Positions 35,710 through 48,805 of a stretch of 64,000 nucleotides of DNA are shown here, piece after piece (position 1 is the stretch's first letter; each line of letters opens with the position of its first letter). The position numbers and the translations under genes are program-made. The stretch comes from Archegozetes longisetosus (lineage: Eukaryota; Arthropoda; Arachnida; Sarcoptiformes; Trhypochthoniidae). The stretch lies in NCBI GenBank assembly GCA_018873245.2, contig JAEMBT020000001.1:18230220-18294219 (forward strand). Reading direction: 5' to 3'. The notes under the pieces were generated by a model that ran no database searches, was not told the DNA's origin, and was given only the letters and a program-made list of their open reading frames with translations.

Positions 35710-38016
35710 CAAGTGGACGCCTCCAGTCTTTTCATTCAAATGTCAAGCATAATGATTAGAAAGAGATGGAAACACTTTCGAAAATTGAATGACTCAAAAT
35801 CAGGGCTAACACTTGATTATATAAAGGTTATCGTAATTAATCCTAAGCTAGTGCTTGTTTAAACAACTATAGTATTATACTAATCGTAACCATAATTCAG
35901 GATTAGTTATAAGCTTAAAATAGATCAAATTCAGATCAAATGAGCCCTATTGTTGATAATAAGATGGAATGATATTTTGGATCGAGCGTCAGACAAACCT
36001 ATTGTTACATTTATTTCTGTTCACACAATATTCTGTTCATACACTATTCTGTAAACAGTATATATGCTTAGGATTCTCTGCACTTGCACGCCAAGCATTC
36101 GATCGATTTTATGTTATGTTCAATGATTTTTTATTATATAGAAATCTAACACTAAATTATTAAACACTCGCTCTTTGCTTCTTTCATCCACAAATCTCAT
36201 CATCAATTGTTTCTTGTATTAAACCATTTGAATTTTTCTTTATGTTTATACTTAATTTAATCGCTTTACCATTAGCAATACGGCAATTATAGTTTCATTT
36301 CAATTCTATTATTCCCTTTAGGTGTAAACCATTTCATTTCTATTAGTTTGGTAAAAGTCAATTATGCCTGAACTCTATTTTAAATTGATTTTCTTATCCT
36401 TAAATTAGCTTGTCTGTCTAATTCATGCTTTTTACACAATCCTATGAGGTGGCAATGAGAGCTACCACCTCTCAACCAAAATTCAACTTAACCTCACTTT
36501 ATTGCCATTAAATGATTGCAACTAAAATGACTAAAACTATTTGTTTCAAATACTAATTTAATGAAAATCTAATTTGTTGAGTGAGATTTTCTGCTGGATG
36601 GCATCAATGCTTTGGTTAGTAGATGAAAAAGAAGTTTTTTATAGCTTTTCTTTTGTAAACAAATCTAATGTTCGGTTTGAATGTTGACAAAAGCTCTAAC
36701 AAATCACCACATATTAAATTCTTTATATATCAGCTTTTTGATAAAATTTTCTGAGAGATAAACAACTTATTGAGTGAAAAGTTGAAGCATTACTCTGAAA
36801 GCTAAGCATAACAGTCAACATAGCATAGCCTGGCATAGCTCTTGTGTTTGAGCCAGATTTGATGCATCAAATAAGCGTATGATTGAATTTTTAGAGAAAT
36901 CATTTTTGTAATTATTCCTTACAAATTACTATAAGTTATTCATTTAATTAAAAATTCGAATCCCATAATCAAACTTAACTGCAATACACTAAACTTTATT
37001 AAAACTATTCAAAACTTTTCAAAACTTTTCAAAACTATTCAAAACTATTCAAAACCTATTTGAAAGCTTTTAATTTCCGCCTAAACGAATGAGTGAAACT
37101 GTGTTAAGTATTGTTTGCTAACTCGCTAGTGCTTTGTTTATTAAGGCTCAAAATGAATGAGTTATAAAAGATGCTTTACAATTAACTGTACACTAAAGGA
37201 ATGCATAGTTTGGTTGTGAATAACAATTGAATGACGTGATCATAGCTGTTAACCCGAATTGTAAATTCAAATATTTCGACTGAAGGTCACATAAAAAGAT
37301 TATTATTAAATAACGTTTTCAATATAATGTCAATCCGAGTGTATTTTCTGTAACTATTCTCTATATGTTATTTAGATAACTTCTTTATTTATTTACGTTA
37401 TTTATGTCACACCTTTTTTCACGTATTAAGTCATCCAAGAGATAGTATTTTGACAAAAATCAAAACTTATTTATTAAAAATTAATTTATAGGTAAGAATT
37501 ACTTATTTTCGTTAATTAATTCATTCATTTGTTTATTAACTAATCGATTAGTAAATATTGAAATTTTGATTGAAATCAATTAAACAATTGGTAACTAAAT
37601 CAATATAAGTATTGAGTAATTGCTATAGTGATGGACAACGCCCTCAATAGTTAAATAGAATTCAATTTATTTAATTTATTTAATTAGTTTAAATTGCATT
37701 TGTTTTAGTTTTATTAATTTGAATATTGAGATGATAGCCTAAACCAAATAATATTTTATTCTTAACTATTTAATTATGGGCCATATTAGAAACCGGTTAG
37801 TGTTTGGCTCACCGATAACAGTCTAACATATCAACTATTTCTACTCGTTTAATGGGTTCAAATCATTTCATAATTTTTTTTCTCATTCCTACTCCATTTA
37901 ATTATTGTTATTACAGAAACCAGAACTCAAAACACAACCGAAGAGTCCACAAATCGACAGCTATTTTATACTTATTTCATATAATTGTACAAAAACTGAA
38001 GTCATAATCAGAAAAG
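35710..38016. other. Head-to-head intergenic region, stomatin / alpha-spectrin
   Basis: Two divergent genes share this roughly 2.3-kb stretch, so it should hold the distal stomatin promoter and the spectrin promoter. A T-rich acceptor ending TTACAG at 37911-37916 suggests a 5' UTR exon of spectrin beginning at 37917, hence an untranslated first exon upstream. A 7-bp stem, GAGGTGG...CCACCTC, lies at 36446-36470, and a 10-bp CAAAACTATT array at about 37000-37060. No further gene was seen. Confidence 0.55.
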
Positions 38017-41000
38017 ATGGATATCCAACCACCTAAAGATATTAAGATTTTGGAAACAGTGGATGACATACAAGATAGACGTGAAACAGTTTTAGGACGT
38101 TATGCACAGTTCAAGTCAGTGGCAAAGGATAAGAGAAGTAAACTCGAAGACTCGCGAAGATTTCAATACTTCAAAAGAGATGCAGACGAATTGGAGTCTT
38201 GGATTAATGAGAAGCTGCAGACCGCTTCCGATGAGTCATATAAAGATCCCACTAATCTTCAGGCCAAGATTCAAAAACATCAAGCCTTCGAAGCTGAAGT
38301 GGCCGCTCATTCAAATGCTATTTTAGTCCTCGATAATACTGGAATGGAAATGATTAATCAACAACACTTCGCCAGTGATGTCATTAAAGTATCTAATCTT
38401 TATTCAAACTTGTTCTTCATTTTAATTTTAATTATTAATCAGGTCTCTATTGATTATCCTAGTGTGAAATGTTTTGAGAAAAGGATTTTAGTTTATTTAG
38501 TTTTTTCCAATGAGATCTTTAGAGACATTTTCAGATAATATTTTTCGTCTATTGCTTGTTATTGCTATCAGATGCAGTCCAAATTAATTTTTATTATGCA
38601 AAACTTTTCAAATAGCCATATAATCAAAATTTTTTTTGGTATTGATTTAATAATATTTTTAACCTTCGTATTAATTAATATTTTGGAATTGATCTCTTAG
38701 TCAAATTTTGAAAGGATTCTAGTGAACTCAATCTTAATTTTTCAGAAATTTAAACAACAGGTAGTCTTCAACAGTGAAAAATGAAAAAAAGTTTTCAAAT
38801 TTTAGATATTTCTTCGTTTCCATTATTAGATATTGTCTTTTATTTCTGATATTATTTTTAAACCTTTTGCTTAAGAAATCTTTCAGCTATCAATGAAGAT
38901 AATTATATAGTAGAAGTTTCAAACGCATTCTTTGAGAGTCTTTATTTATTCATTTATTATATTTAATTTTCAATCTGTTTTTGAGTTTCTAAATAATATC
39001 CATGTATTGTACTTAATAGCTTCGATTGGAAGAACTTCACAGACTTTGGGAACTTCTGCTCTCAAAACTTGCAGACAAGGGATTGAAGCTTCAGCAGGCG
39101 TTGGTTTTGGTCCAATTTCTTCGACAGTGCGATGAAGTCATGTTTTGGATCAATGATAAGGAAGCATTTGTGACAACTGATGAAATCGGGCAAGACTTGG
39201 AACACGTGGAAGTCTTACAGAGAAAGTTCGACGAATTCCAGAAAGATATGGCAAGTCAAGAGTTCAGAATTATTGAAGTGAACGAACAGGCAGACCACCT
39301 GATGAATTCTGGACACCCAGAGAGAGATACCGTTTTGAAGAGAAAAGAAGACCTGAACGAAGCCTGGAGGAGACTCAAGGACTTAACACTTTTGAGACAA
39401 GAAAAACTATTTGGAGCCCATGAGATCCAAAGATTCAATAGAGATGCTGATGAGACTATTGCATGGATTACTGAGAAAGATGTGGTCCTCTCTTCAGATG
39501 ATTATGGAAGGGATTTAGTCAGCGTTCAAACATTGCAAAGAGTAAGGAGTTTTTGAGTCTCGTGTAGTCAAGCACTGACTGCAAAAGAATTTTAGTAGTA
39601 TTTAAGATTTTGTCTAAGAATAATAAGAATGAATTTGTTATTTTAGAAACATGAGGGAATCGAGCGTGATTTGGCTGCGCTTTCTGACAAGGTCGACACT
39701 TTGGGTCAAGAGGCACAGCGATTGTGTGGTATTCATGAAGATTTGGCCGATCAGACCCGATCTAAACATTCGGAAATTGTCTCGACATGGGAGCAACTAA
39801 AATCAAAAGCTCTAGAAAGACGCAGAAAATTAGATGAGTCCTATCTATTGCATCAATTTTTGGCTGATTTCCGAGACTTGATCTCTTGGGTTCATGACAT
39901 GAAAGCTATAATATCTGCTGATGAATTGGCCAAAGATGTGGCTGGAGCTGAAGCATTGCTGGAGAGACATCAAGAACATAGAGGAGAAATCGATGCACGA
40001 GAAGATAGCTTTAGAGCCACTGCAGAAGCAGGTCGTCTTCTTTTGGAGCAAAATATCTCAACAGAAGAAGTGAACGATAAATTGATAATTTTGTCTAATG
40101 AGAAGACTTCACTTATGGTGTTGTGGGAAGAGAGAAGAATTCTATACGAACAATGTATGGATTTGCAATTGTTCTATAGAGATACAGAACAAGCCGATAC
40201 ATGGATGGCCAAACAGGAGGCATTCCTCGCTAATGATGATTTGGGAGACTCTTTGGACTCTGTCGAAGCTCTTATCAAAAAACATGAAGATTTCGAGAAA
40301 TCTTTGGCTGCACAGGAAGAAAAGATTAAAGCTCTAGACGAATTTGCAACCAAACTGATTGAAGGTCAACACTATGCGACAGATGATGTGGCGCAGAGAA
40401 GGGAAGCTTTGCTCGAAAGAAGAAATGCATTGTTGGAAAAGTCGAGTGCCAGAAGATCGATGTTAGAAGACTCGTACAGATTGCAACAATTTGAAAGAGA
40501 TTGTGATGAGACCAAAGGCTGGATCACTGAAAAGTTGAAAACAGCTTCAGATGAGAGCTATTTGGATCCAACAAATTTGAATGGAAAACTTCAAAAACAT
40601 CAAAACTTTGAGCAAGAGGTCAACGCTAACAAGTCTAGAATCGACGAAATCACAACAATCGGCAAAGAACTGATTGATGGTAATCATTACGCGGCGCCAA
40701 AAATCAATGAAAGAGTCTCTGAAATTTGTGAGTTGTGGCAATCACTGGTTGGAGCAGCTGAAAGAAAAGGTTCAAAACTAGCAGAAGCGGCAGCTCAGCA
40801 ACAGTTCAATCGTGGCGTTGAAGATATCGAACTTTGGTTGACTGAAATTGAAGGGCAACTATTGTCAGAAGATTATGGAAAAGATTTAACTTCTGCTCAA
40901 AATCTACTCAAGAAGCAAGCTCTCCTTGAGGCTGATGTCGTGTCACATCAGGATAGAGTCGATGGGGTTGTCATACAAGCGAATCAGTTCGTAGAACGCG

Positions 41001-44000
41001 GACATTTCGATGCGGATGCTATCAAAGCTAAACAAACAGCACTTATCGACAGATACAATGCTCTACAGGCTCCTATGACTGCCAGAAGAATTCGACTGAA
41101 CGACGCTTTAAGAGTTCAACAACTGTTCAGAGACATTGAAGATGAAGAGTCATGGATTAGAGAGAAAGAACCGATCGCGGCATCAACTAATCGTGGAAGA
41201 GATTTAATTGGAGTTCAAAATTTGATCAAAAAACATCAGGCAGTCCTGGCGGAAATCAATAATCATGAACATCGCATCAGATCCGTCTGTCAGAGCGCTG
41301 AAGACATGATCAGAGAGGGACACTTTGCAAGTGAAGAGATTCAGAAACGAATACACTCAGTGAACGAAAAGTGGCATTCACTGAAAGATAAGGCAAATCA
41401 AAGAAAACAGGACTTAGAAGATTCGCTACAAGCACATCAATATTTTGCTGATGCTAATGAAGCCGAATCCTGGATGAAAGAGAAAGAGCCGATTGTTGGC
41501 AGCCTTGACTTTGGAAAAGATGAAGATTCAACTGAAGCCCTGCTAAAGAAACACGAGGCACTTATGGCTGATTTGGAGGCGTTCAATAACACGATCTCTA
41601 GCCTTAGAGAGCAGGCTCACAATTGCAAACAACAAGAGACTCCTGTTGTAGATCATGCTGGCAAAGAATTTGTGATGGCCTTATACGACTACTCAGAGAA
41701 GTCTCCCCGAGAGGTCTCAATGAAAAAAGGAGACGTTTTAGCACTTTTGAATTCAAACAACAAGGACTGGTGGAAAGTCGAGGTCAATGACAGACAAGGC
41801 TTTGTACCCGCAGCTTATGTCAAGAAAATAGAAGCAGCACTTTCTGCAAGTCAACAGCATTTGGCTGACCAGAACTCGATAGGCGCACGACAGGCACAGA
41901 TCGAAGCCCAATATGAAAACCTCTTGGCTTTGGGAAGAGAAAGAAAGACTAAACTCGAAGAGTCGTGTAAAGCATATCAGTTGGTGAGAGAGGCAGCAGA
42001 ATTGGCCCAATGGATCAAGGATAAAGAACAAATCGCAGCTGTGCATGAAGTTGGCGATGATTTGGAACAGGTCGAAGTTTTGCAGAAGAAATTTGATGAT
42101 TTCATGGGAGACTTGAGAGCCAATGAAGTTCGATTGGCAGAAATGAATGAAATTGCAACTCAATTGTCGAATTTGGGTCAAACAGAGGCAGCTGTTAAGA
42201 TCACTCAGCAGGTAGATGATCTCAACCTAAAATGGACTCACTTACAAGAAGTCACATCAGAGAGAGCTCAACAATTAGGGTCAGCCCATGAAGTGCAGAG
42301 ATTCCACAGAGATGTCGATGAGACAAAGGATTGGATTAAAGAAAAAGATGATGCCCTCAATAATGATGATTACGGACATGATTTGAGATCCGTTCAGACA
42401 TTACAACGAAAGCATGAGGGTCTGGAAAGAGATTTGGCTGCACTCGGAGACAAAATCAAGCAATTGGATGAAACTGCACGAAGACTTATGCAAACACATC
42501 CTGAATCAGCTGATCAAACATATGAGAAGCAAAGAGAAATCAACGAGGAATGGACTCAATTGACAGCTAAAGCCAATGCTAGAAAAGAAAAGCTATTGGA
42601 CTCTTATGACTTGCAACGATTTTTGGCAGATTATAGAGATCTTATGAGTTGGATTAACTCAATGATGAGTTTGGTTTCATCTGATGAATTGGCCTCTGAT
42701 GTGACCGGAGCTGAAGCACTGTTGGAAAGACATCAGGTTTGTACAATATCTGGAAATTGATTTCCAAAGAGGGCCTGTTTGTTAAATTGTTAAATAAGCC
42801 GTCAAAACGTTTAATAGAAAACGAAAATTATTTGTGATTTGTATTGTTAGGAACATCGCACTGAAATCGATGCCCGAGCAGGAACTTTCCAATCGTTTGA
42901 AACATTCGGTCAGCATCTGCTCCAATCTGGACATTATGCAAGTCCAGAAGTGCAAGAAAAGTTGGACAAAATGAATGCAGCGCGCGAAGAATTGGAGAAG
43001 GCATGGATCGCAAGAAGGATGAAATTGGATCAATGCTTGGAATTGCAATTGTTTTATAGAGACTGCGAACAGGCAGAAAACTGGATGGCCAGTAGAGAAG
43101 CATTCCTCAGCTCAGATGACATGGGAGGTGATAATGTGGAAGCACTGATCAAAAAACACGAGGACTTCGACAAAGCAATCAGTGCTCAGGAAGAGAAAAT
43201 TGCTGCTTTGACCGCATTGGCGAATCAGTTGATTGAGGCTGAACACTATGCCGCTGAACCTATTGAAGACAAGAAGAACCAAGTCTTGGATAGATGGGGA
43301 CATTTAAAGGATGCTCTTATTGAGAAAAGATCAAAATTGGGTGAATCTCAAACATTACAACAATTCTCTAGAGATGCTGATGAAGTTGAGAACTGGATTG
43401 CAGAGAAGTTGCAGATGGCTATGGATGAGTCATACAAAGATCCCGCTAATATACAATCGAAACATCAAAAACATCAAGGTATCTATCTTTTGATTCACTT
43501 CTTTAATTTCTTTATTTTTTAAGGTTTTACTGAAGTGTTGTTTTCCATCGAAATGCAGATATTTCTTGTCTTAAGCTTAAGTAAAGTGTACTCTTTTATA
43601 ATTGCGAATTACGGTTTATTACAATACCTCTAAATTCAAATTTCAGAAGTAGTTGTTTCTCAGTAAATAGTTGATTAAACATTCTAAACTTGAGCGTCAT
43701 TTGCAACAGTGTAAAACAATGATCAACACTTTGAGTTTCCACTGACCATAGTATTGCATATGGTGTTGACCTAACTTTTTCACACATTAAGAAATATGGT
43801 GAGTTGGTGGACATTGAACCAGCATCCTTGTCAGTACGTGCCTGATCTATTTTTAACTGTTTAGATCAGCACTGGATGCAATAATGTTGATGAGAGTCAA
43901 CTATAACTGTTTACTGAAACTCACTTTTTTGTTCATATATCCAGATTTTATTCAACCTTTAAAACCCCTATAATTTTGTGAATTTTTACTAGCATTTGAG

Positions 44001-47000
44001 GCTGAGTTGGGCGCAAATGAAGATCGAATTCAATCAGTTTTGGGAATGGGTGAAAATCTAATTGATAAACGCAAATGTGCCGGAAGCGAAGAAGCAGTTC
44101 AACAGAGACTCACATCTATTGCTGAGCAATGGACTAATTTGACACAAAAAACTACTGAGAAATCATTGAAACTCAAAGAAGCCAATAAACAGCGCACTTT
44201 CAATGCTGCCGTCAAAGACATTGATTTCTGGTTGGGAGAAGTCGAAAGTTTATTGAAGTCTGAAGACTCGGGAAAAGATTTGGCATCAGTTCAAAATCTG
44301 ATCAAAAAGCATCAATTGGTTGAAGCAGACATTGCCGCTCATGAGGATAGAATCAAAGATATGAACGGTTTGGCAGATAGTCTGATAGAGTCTGGACAGT
44401 TCGATACGGCAACGATTCAAGAGAAACGTTCATCAATTAATGAGAGATATGAAAGAGTCAAAACACTGGCCACTTATAGAAGAACTCGTCTGAATGAAGC
44501 CAATACTTTGCATCAATTTTTCAGAGATATTGCAGATGAGGAGAGTTGGATAAAAGAAAAGAAACTACTTGTCAACTCTGATGACTACGGAAGAGATTTA
44601 ACTGGCGTTCAGAATCTCCGCAAAAAGCATAAGAGACTTGAAGCTGAATTAGCTTCACACGAGCCTTCCATTCAAGCAGTACAGGACGCCGGACAAAAAC
44701 TTATGGTCGAGTCAAATCTTGGAGTTCCAGAAATCGAGCAACGATTACAAGCCTTGGAACAAAACTGGCAAGAACTCAAACGCATGGCCAATCTTAGAGG
44801 TAATAAGTTGGAAGAGTCACTCGTTTTCCAACAATTCTTGGCTAAAGTTGAAGAAGAAGAGGCTTGGATTTCAGAAAAGCAACAGCTGTTGAGCATTGAG
44901 GACTATGGTGATACTATGGCTGCCGTTCAGGGATTGCTTAAGAAACACGACGCCTTTGAGGCAGATTTTGCCGTACATAGAGAGCGATGTGCTGACATCA
45001 TATCTGCCGGTCAACAGTTAATCTCAGAGGGAAACCATCATTCGGATGGCATTCAACAACGTCTACAACAACTTCAATCGCGTTTAGATTCTCTCGAGTC
45101 TTCTGCTAAACGTCGCAAAGGAAAACTGATGGACAATTCGGCTTATCTACAATTCATGTGGAAGGCCGATGTGGTTGAGAGTTGGATCGCTGATAAAGAA
45201 GTTCAAGTTCGTAGTGATGATTATGGCCGTGACTTGTCGAGCGTTTCTACACTTTTGACGGTATGTCAATAATGAATAGTTTTGTGTTGATTAATATGAC
45301 TTTGGTATCAATTTCAGAAACAAGAGACCTTTGACGCAGGATTGGCTGCCTTCGAACAAGAAGGTATACAAAGCATAACTCAGCTCAAGGACCAATTGGT
45401 TGCGGCTAATCATAACCAAACGGCAGCTATTATTAAGCGACACGACGACGTCATGAGCAGATGGCATAACTTGTTGGGTGCTAGTGAAGCGCGCAAACAG
45501 CGCTTGCTTCGAATGCAGGAACAGTTCAAACAGATCGAAGACTTGTTCCTCACTTTTGCTAAGAAAGCGTCTGCCTTTAATTCATGGTTCGAAAACGCTG
45601 AAGAAGATCTAACAGATCCAGTTCGATGCAATTCGATCGAAGAAATACGAGCATTACGTGAAGCTCATTCACAATTTCAGGCCTCACTGTCATCGGCTCA
45701 AAATGATTTTGAAGTATTGGCACAACTGGACCGACAGATTAAGAGCTTCAATGTTGGATCCAATCCATACACTTGGTTCACAATGGAAGCACTTGAAGAC
45801 ACCTGGCGTAATCTGCAGAAGATAATTCAAGAAAGAGATATCGAACTGGCTAAAGAATATCAGAGACAAGAAGAAAACGATAGATTGAGACGTGAGTTCG
45901 CCAAACACGCCAATGCTTTCCATCAATGGATTACTGAAACTCGGTATGAAACCAATGATAAGCTATTAATGCAAAACAGTTGCTGCACATTAATAATCAA
46001 AATGATTTTATTCTATAGCTGTAACGAAACCATTATTAACTTAACATGTTTTAGATTGTTTGAACTAATATAAAAATTTTGTTTCATTTTCCCCAACAAT
46101 TAAAATGCTGTGATTTTGATGGATGCGAACAGAATGTGGCTCTTAGACGGGTTAATATCAAATTTTTCTAACATTAACTTACTAACATTCAATCAAGTAT
46201 TATTATTTACACTATTTTAATACCTAACAGATCATCAATGATGGAGGGCTCGGGAACTCTTGAGGCACAACTTGAGGCAACTCGTCGTAAGGCAGCTGAT
46301 GTTAGAGCGAAACGAAGCGACCTCAAAAAGATCGAAGACTTGGGCGCTATCCTGGAAGAACATCTCATTTTGGACAATAGATATACAGAACACAGTACTG
46401 TGGGTCTGGCACAACAATGGGATCAATTGGATCAGTTAGGTATGAGAATGCAACACAACCTCGAACAGCAAATACAAGCTCGTAATCAGTCTGGAGTCTC
46501 AGAGGACGCCCTTAAAGAGTTCTCTATGATGTTCAAACACTTCGATAAAGACAAATCTGGACGCTTGAATCACCAGGAGTTCAAGAGCTGCTTGCGAGCT
46601 CTTGGATATGACCTCCCAATGATCGAAGAGGGTCAACCCGATCCTGAATTCGAGACCATTTTAGATGCTGTCGACCCCAACCGAGACGGTTATGTCTCAT
46701 TACAAGAATATATGGCGTTCATGATATCCAGAGAAACCGAAAACGTTACCACTAGTGAAGAGATTGAGAACGCATTCAGAGCTATTGCCGCCAACGAACG
46801 CGCTTATGTCACCGCAGATGATTTGTATTCTGTAAGTTTACTATATAGTTGTTAGTCAAAGATTGTTGTAATTGATTGCTATTTAAAACTTGCAGAACCT
46901 GACTAAAGAAATGGCGGAGTATTGTATGCGTCGTATGAAAAAATACGTGGACCCGAAAACTGGTCGTGAAGTTGCAAACGGCTACGACTACGTTGACTTT

Positions 47001-47024
47001 ACGCGTACACTATTTCAAAATTAG
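38017..47024 (+). CDS. alpha-Spec: Alpha-spectrin
   Basis: Actin-crosslinking cortical cytoskeleton protein that forms heterotetramers with beta-spectrins. Eight exons: 38017-38388, 39020-39541, 39647-42736, 42851-43478, 43993-45260, 45318-45943, 46231-46831 and 46896-47024. All phases close, giving 2411 aa, essentially the length of Drosophila alpha-spectrin (2415 aa). The N-terminal partial repeat ([19 protein letters not shown]) supplies the tetramerisation helix. Three-helix spectrin repeats with conserved W follow. An SH3 domain ([20 protein letters not shown] to FVPAAYVKK) is inserted at about 41671-41829, in the usual repeat. The C-terminus carries two EF-hands ([14 protein letters not shown] and [14 protein letters not shown]) and ends in the calmodulin-like tail. 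Codon use is even and no frameshift was seen. The 3090-bp third exon is unusually long for this neighbourhood. A possible AATAAA is at 47443. Confidence 0.98.
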
Positions 47025-47571
47025 CATAACTACAAAAGTAGCGATAGTGGATTGAAGAATATTTAATATTTAGCATTATGTAGTGTTTTCAGTTTCATTT
47101 ATAGATTGGTTGCTATATTTACACATTTATTAGTTTATTCTCATTAGTTTATAGCTATTTTCAACGCAGAACTAAAGCTATTTACAAATCGCTATTTTTA
47201 TTTTAGTCATTTTTCATATTCACTGCTAAATAGAAAGTTTATTCTATATATGATTGTATTCAGATTTGGAAATTTATTATTTATAATCGAACGGAATTAA
47301 GTTTTGATTGAAATTCAATTATTTACAATAATGATCAATTTATTGGCAAACTATTCTACTCTAACCATACCAATTCTGCTTTGATCACATACCTCTAATC
47401 TGTTTTCCAACTTATCAAATCTACTATTAAATTAAATATTCAAATAAATTAAACTTTCGATTGTGGCAAATATTTGGTGTCATTATTTCAAATATAATAA
47501 AAGTAATGAAATAATTCTATAGAACCTTAAGGTTGTGTTAAAGATTGCGATAATCAATATATTATCCATTA
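47025..47571 (+). other. Alpha-spectrin 3' UTR and spacer
   Basis: AT-rich untranslated sequence with AATAAA at 47443-47448 and AATAAAA near 47499; no gene. Confidence 0.6.
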
Positions 47572-48252
47572 GTAAGTTAGGCTATACTTAGGTATATGGC
47601 CAGCAAGCTTTTGAAAGAAAAAGTATCTCAAATGATAGTACTCGAAGAGCTGATTCCAGTGATATATGTCTTTGTTATCGGAAATGAGCCATTGAGGAGA
47701 TATCGGCTCAAGAAGTCAATGAATTCCCATAGACGTAATGTTAAAAATTTTTAGTATTTTTACCATTACGTCTATGGGAATTCATTGATTTTGATGTTTA
47801 GGTTAGGTTATGTTTGATTAGGTTAGGTTAGGTCAGATTAGGTTAGGTTAGGTTATGATTGGTTAGGTTAGGTTAGGTCAGATTAGGTTAGTTTAGGAAT
47901 TTTTGATGATATCTCATTACAGGAGTCTGAAAAGCGTCCTTTCGAGTCTAGGTAGTCTAGACTGGTGTCATTCGATTTAGCTCATCATGCATAGTTAATA
48001 GGGCAGGGTGCTATAGGGTAGGAGGCAACATCAAAATCAATGAATTCCCATAGACGTAATGGCAAAAAAGACTAAACATTTTTAACATTACGTTTATGGG
48101 AATTCGTTGACTTCTTGAGCCGATATCTCCGCAATGGGTCATTTCCGAGAACAATGACATATAGTTGGAATCAGCTCTTCGAGTACTATTATTTGCGACA
48201 CTTATTATTTTAAAAGCTTGCTGGCCATATACCGAAGTATACCCGTAAGTTA
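47572..48252. mobile_element. Foldback DNA transposon (MITE) with 8-bp target duplication
   Basis: The element spans 47580-48244 (665 bp) and is flanked by the exact direct repeat GTAAGTTA at 47572-47579 and 48245-48252. Its ends are inverted: left GGCTATACTTAGGTATATGG, right (reversed) GGGTATACTTCGGTATATGG, continuing with about 210 bp of imperfect inverted repeat. Each arm holds its own hairpin around AATTCCCATAGACGTAATG (47716-47788 and 48037-48110). The core has TTAGG repeats. No transposase is present. An 8-bp duplication fits hAT, P or Merlin superfamilies; I cannot choose among them. Confidence 0.88.
47801..47895 (+). repeat. TTAGG-rich core of the foldback element
   Basis: Repeated GGTTAGGTTAGG with TTATG, TCAG and TTAGT variants, located in the spacer between the element arms. 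Confidence 0.85.
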
Positions 48253-48805
48253 CAAAAGAGTATGAATTTGTGTTTAGTTAAACGCTATATTATTGCTAGT
48301 TTGTAAGATAGTTGTGTTTAGTTAGATTTCATGCCTTTCGTTATTGTAAATCATTATTATTAATAGTTTATAAGTTGAATTGAGCGCGCACTAGAAAACC
48401 AATTATTTTCACTCTTTAGGACTAAACCCCTATGAATTTTTCATCCACACCTTCAAGTTATTGTAAGAAACATTTTCAACTATCAATTCCTCTGCAGAAA
48501 CACTTCTAATACCTTTTCAATCTCTTTCAAGTTATTTCAAGAACCCTTAGACAGGAAGTAATAGTCTGGAATGAAAGGAGTATTGAAAATAGATAGCAAG
48601 CAGCGATAGTTACTCACGACTGGGTTCAACTTACAAACATTTCGGTTAAGATCTCTACTCAACATTAAAAAGCATTTGAAAATCTGATGCAAGCCGTAAA
48701 TAAAGTTATGATTGAATGAGTGTTTACATAAATGAGTAAAATTAATAAGTTTAGTAATTAAGTAATTATCAGAATAATTGTATAAATAATTGATACTTAT
48801 TGAAT
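48253..48805. other. Intergenic spacer
   Basis: No coding support. The reverse-strand open frame at 48537-48818 overlaps the next gene's start and lacks any family resemblance. The promoter of the C6orf136 homologue is expected near the right end. Confidence 0.5.

Noticed and set aside
41753..42181. 142-codon reverse open frame under spectrin
   Set aside because: Antisense shadow of the spectrin repeat region.
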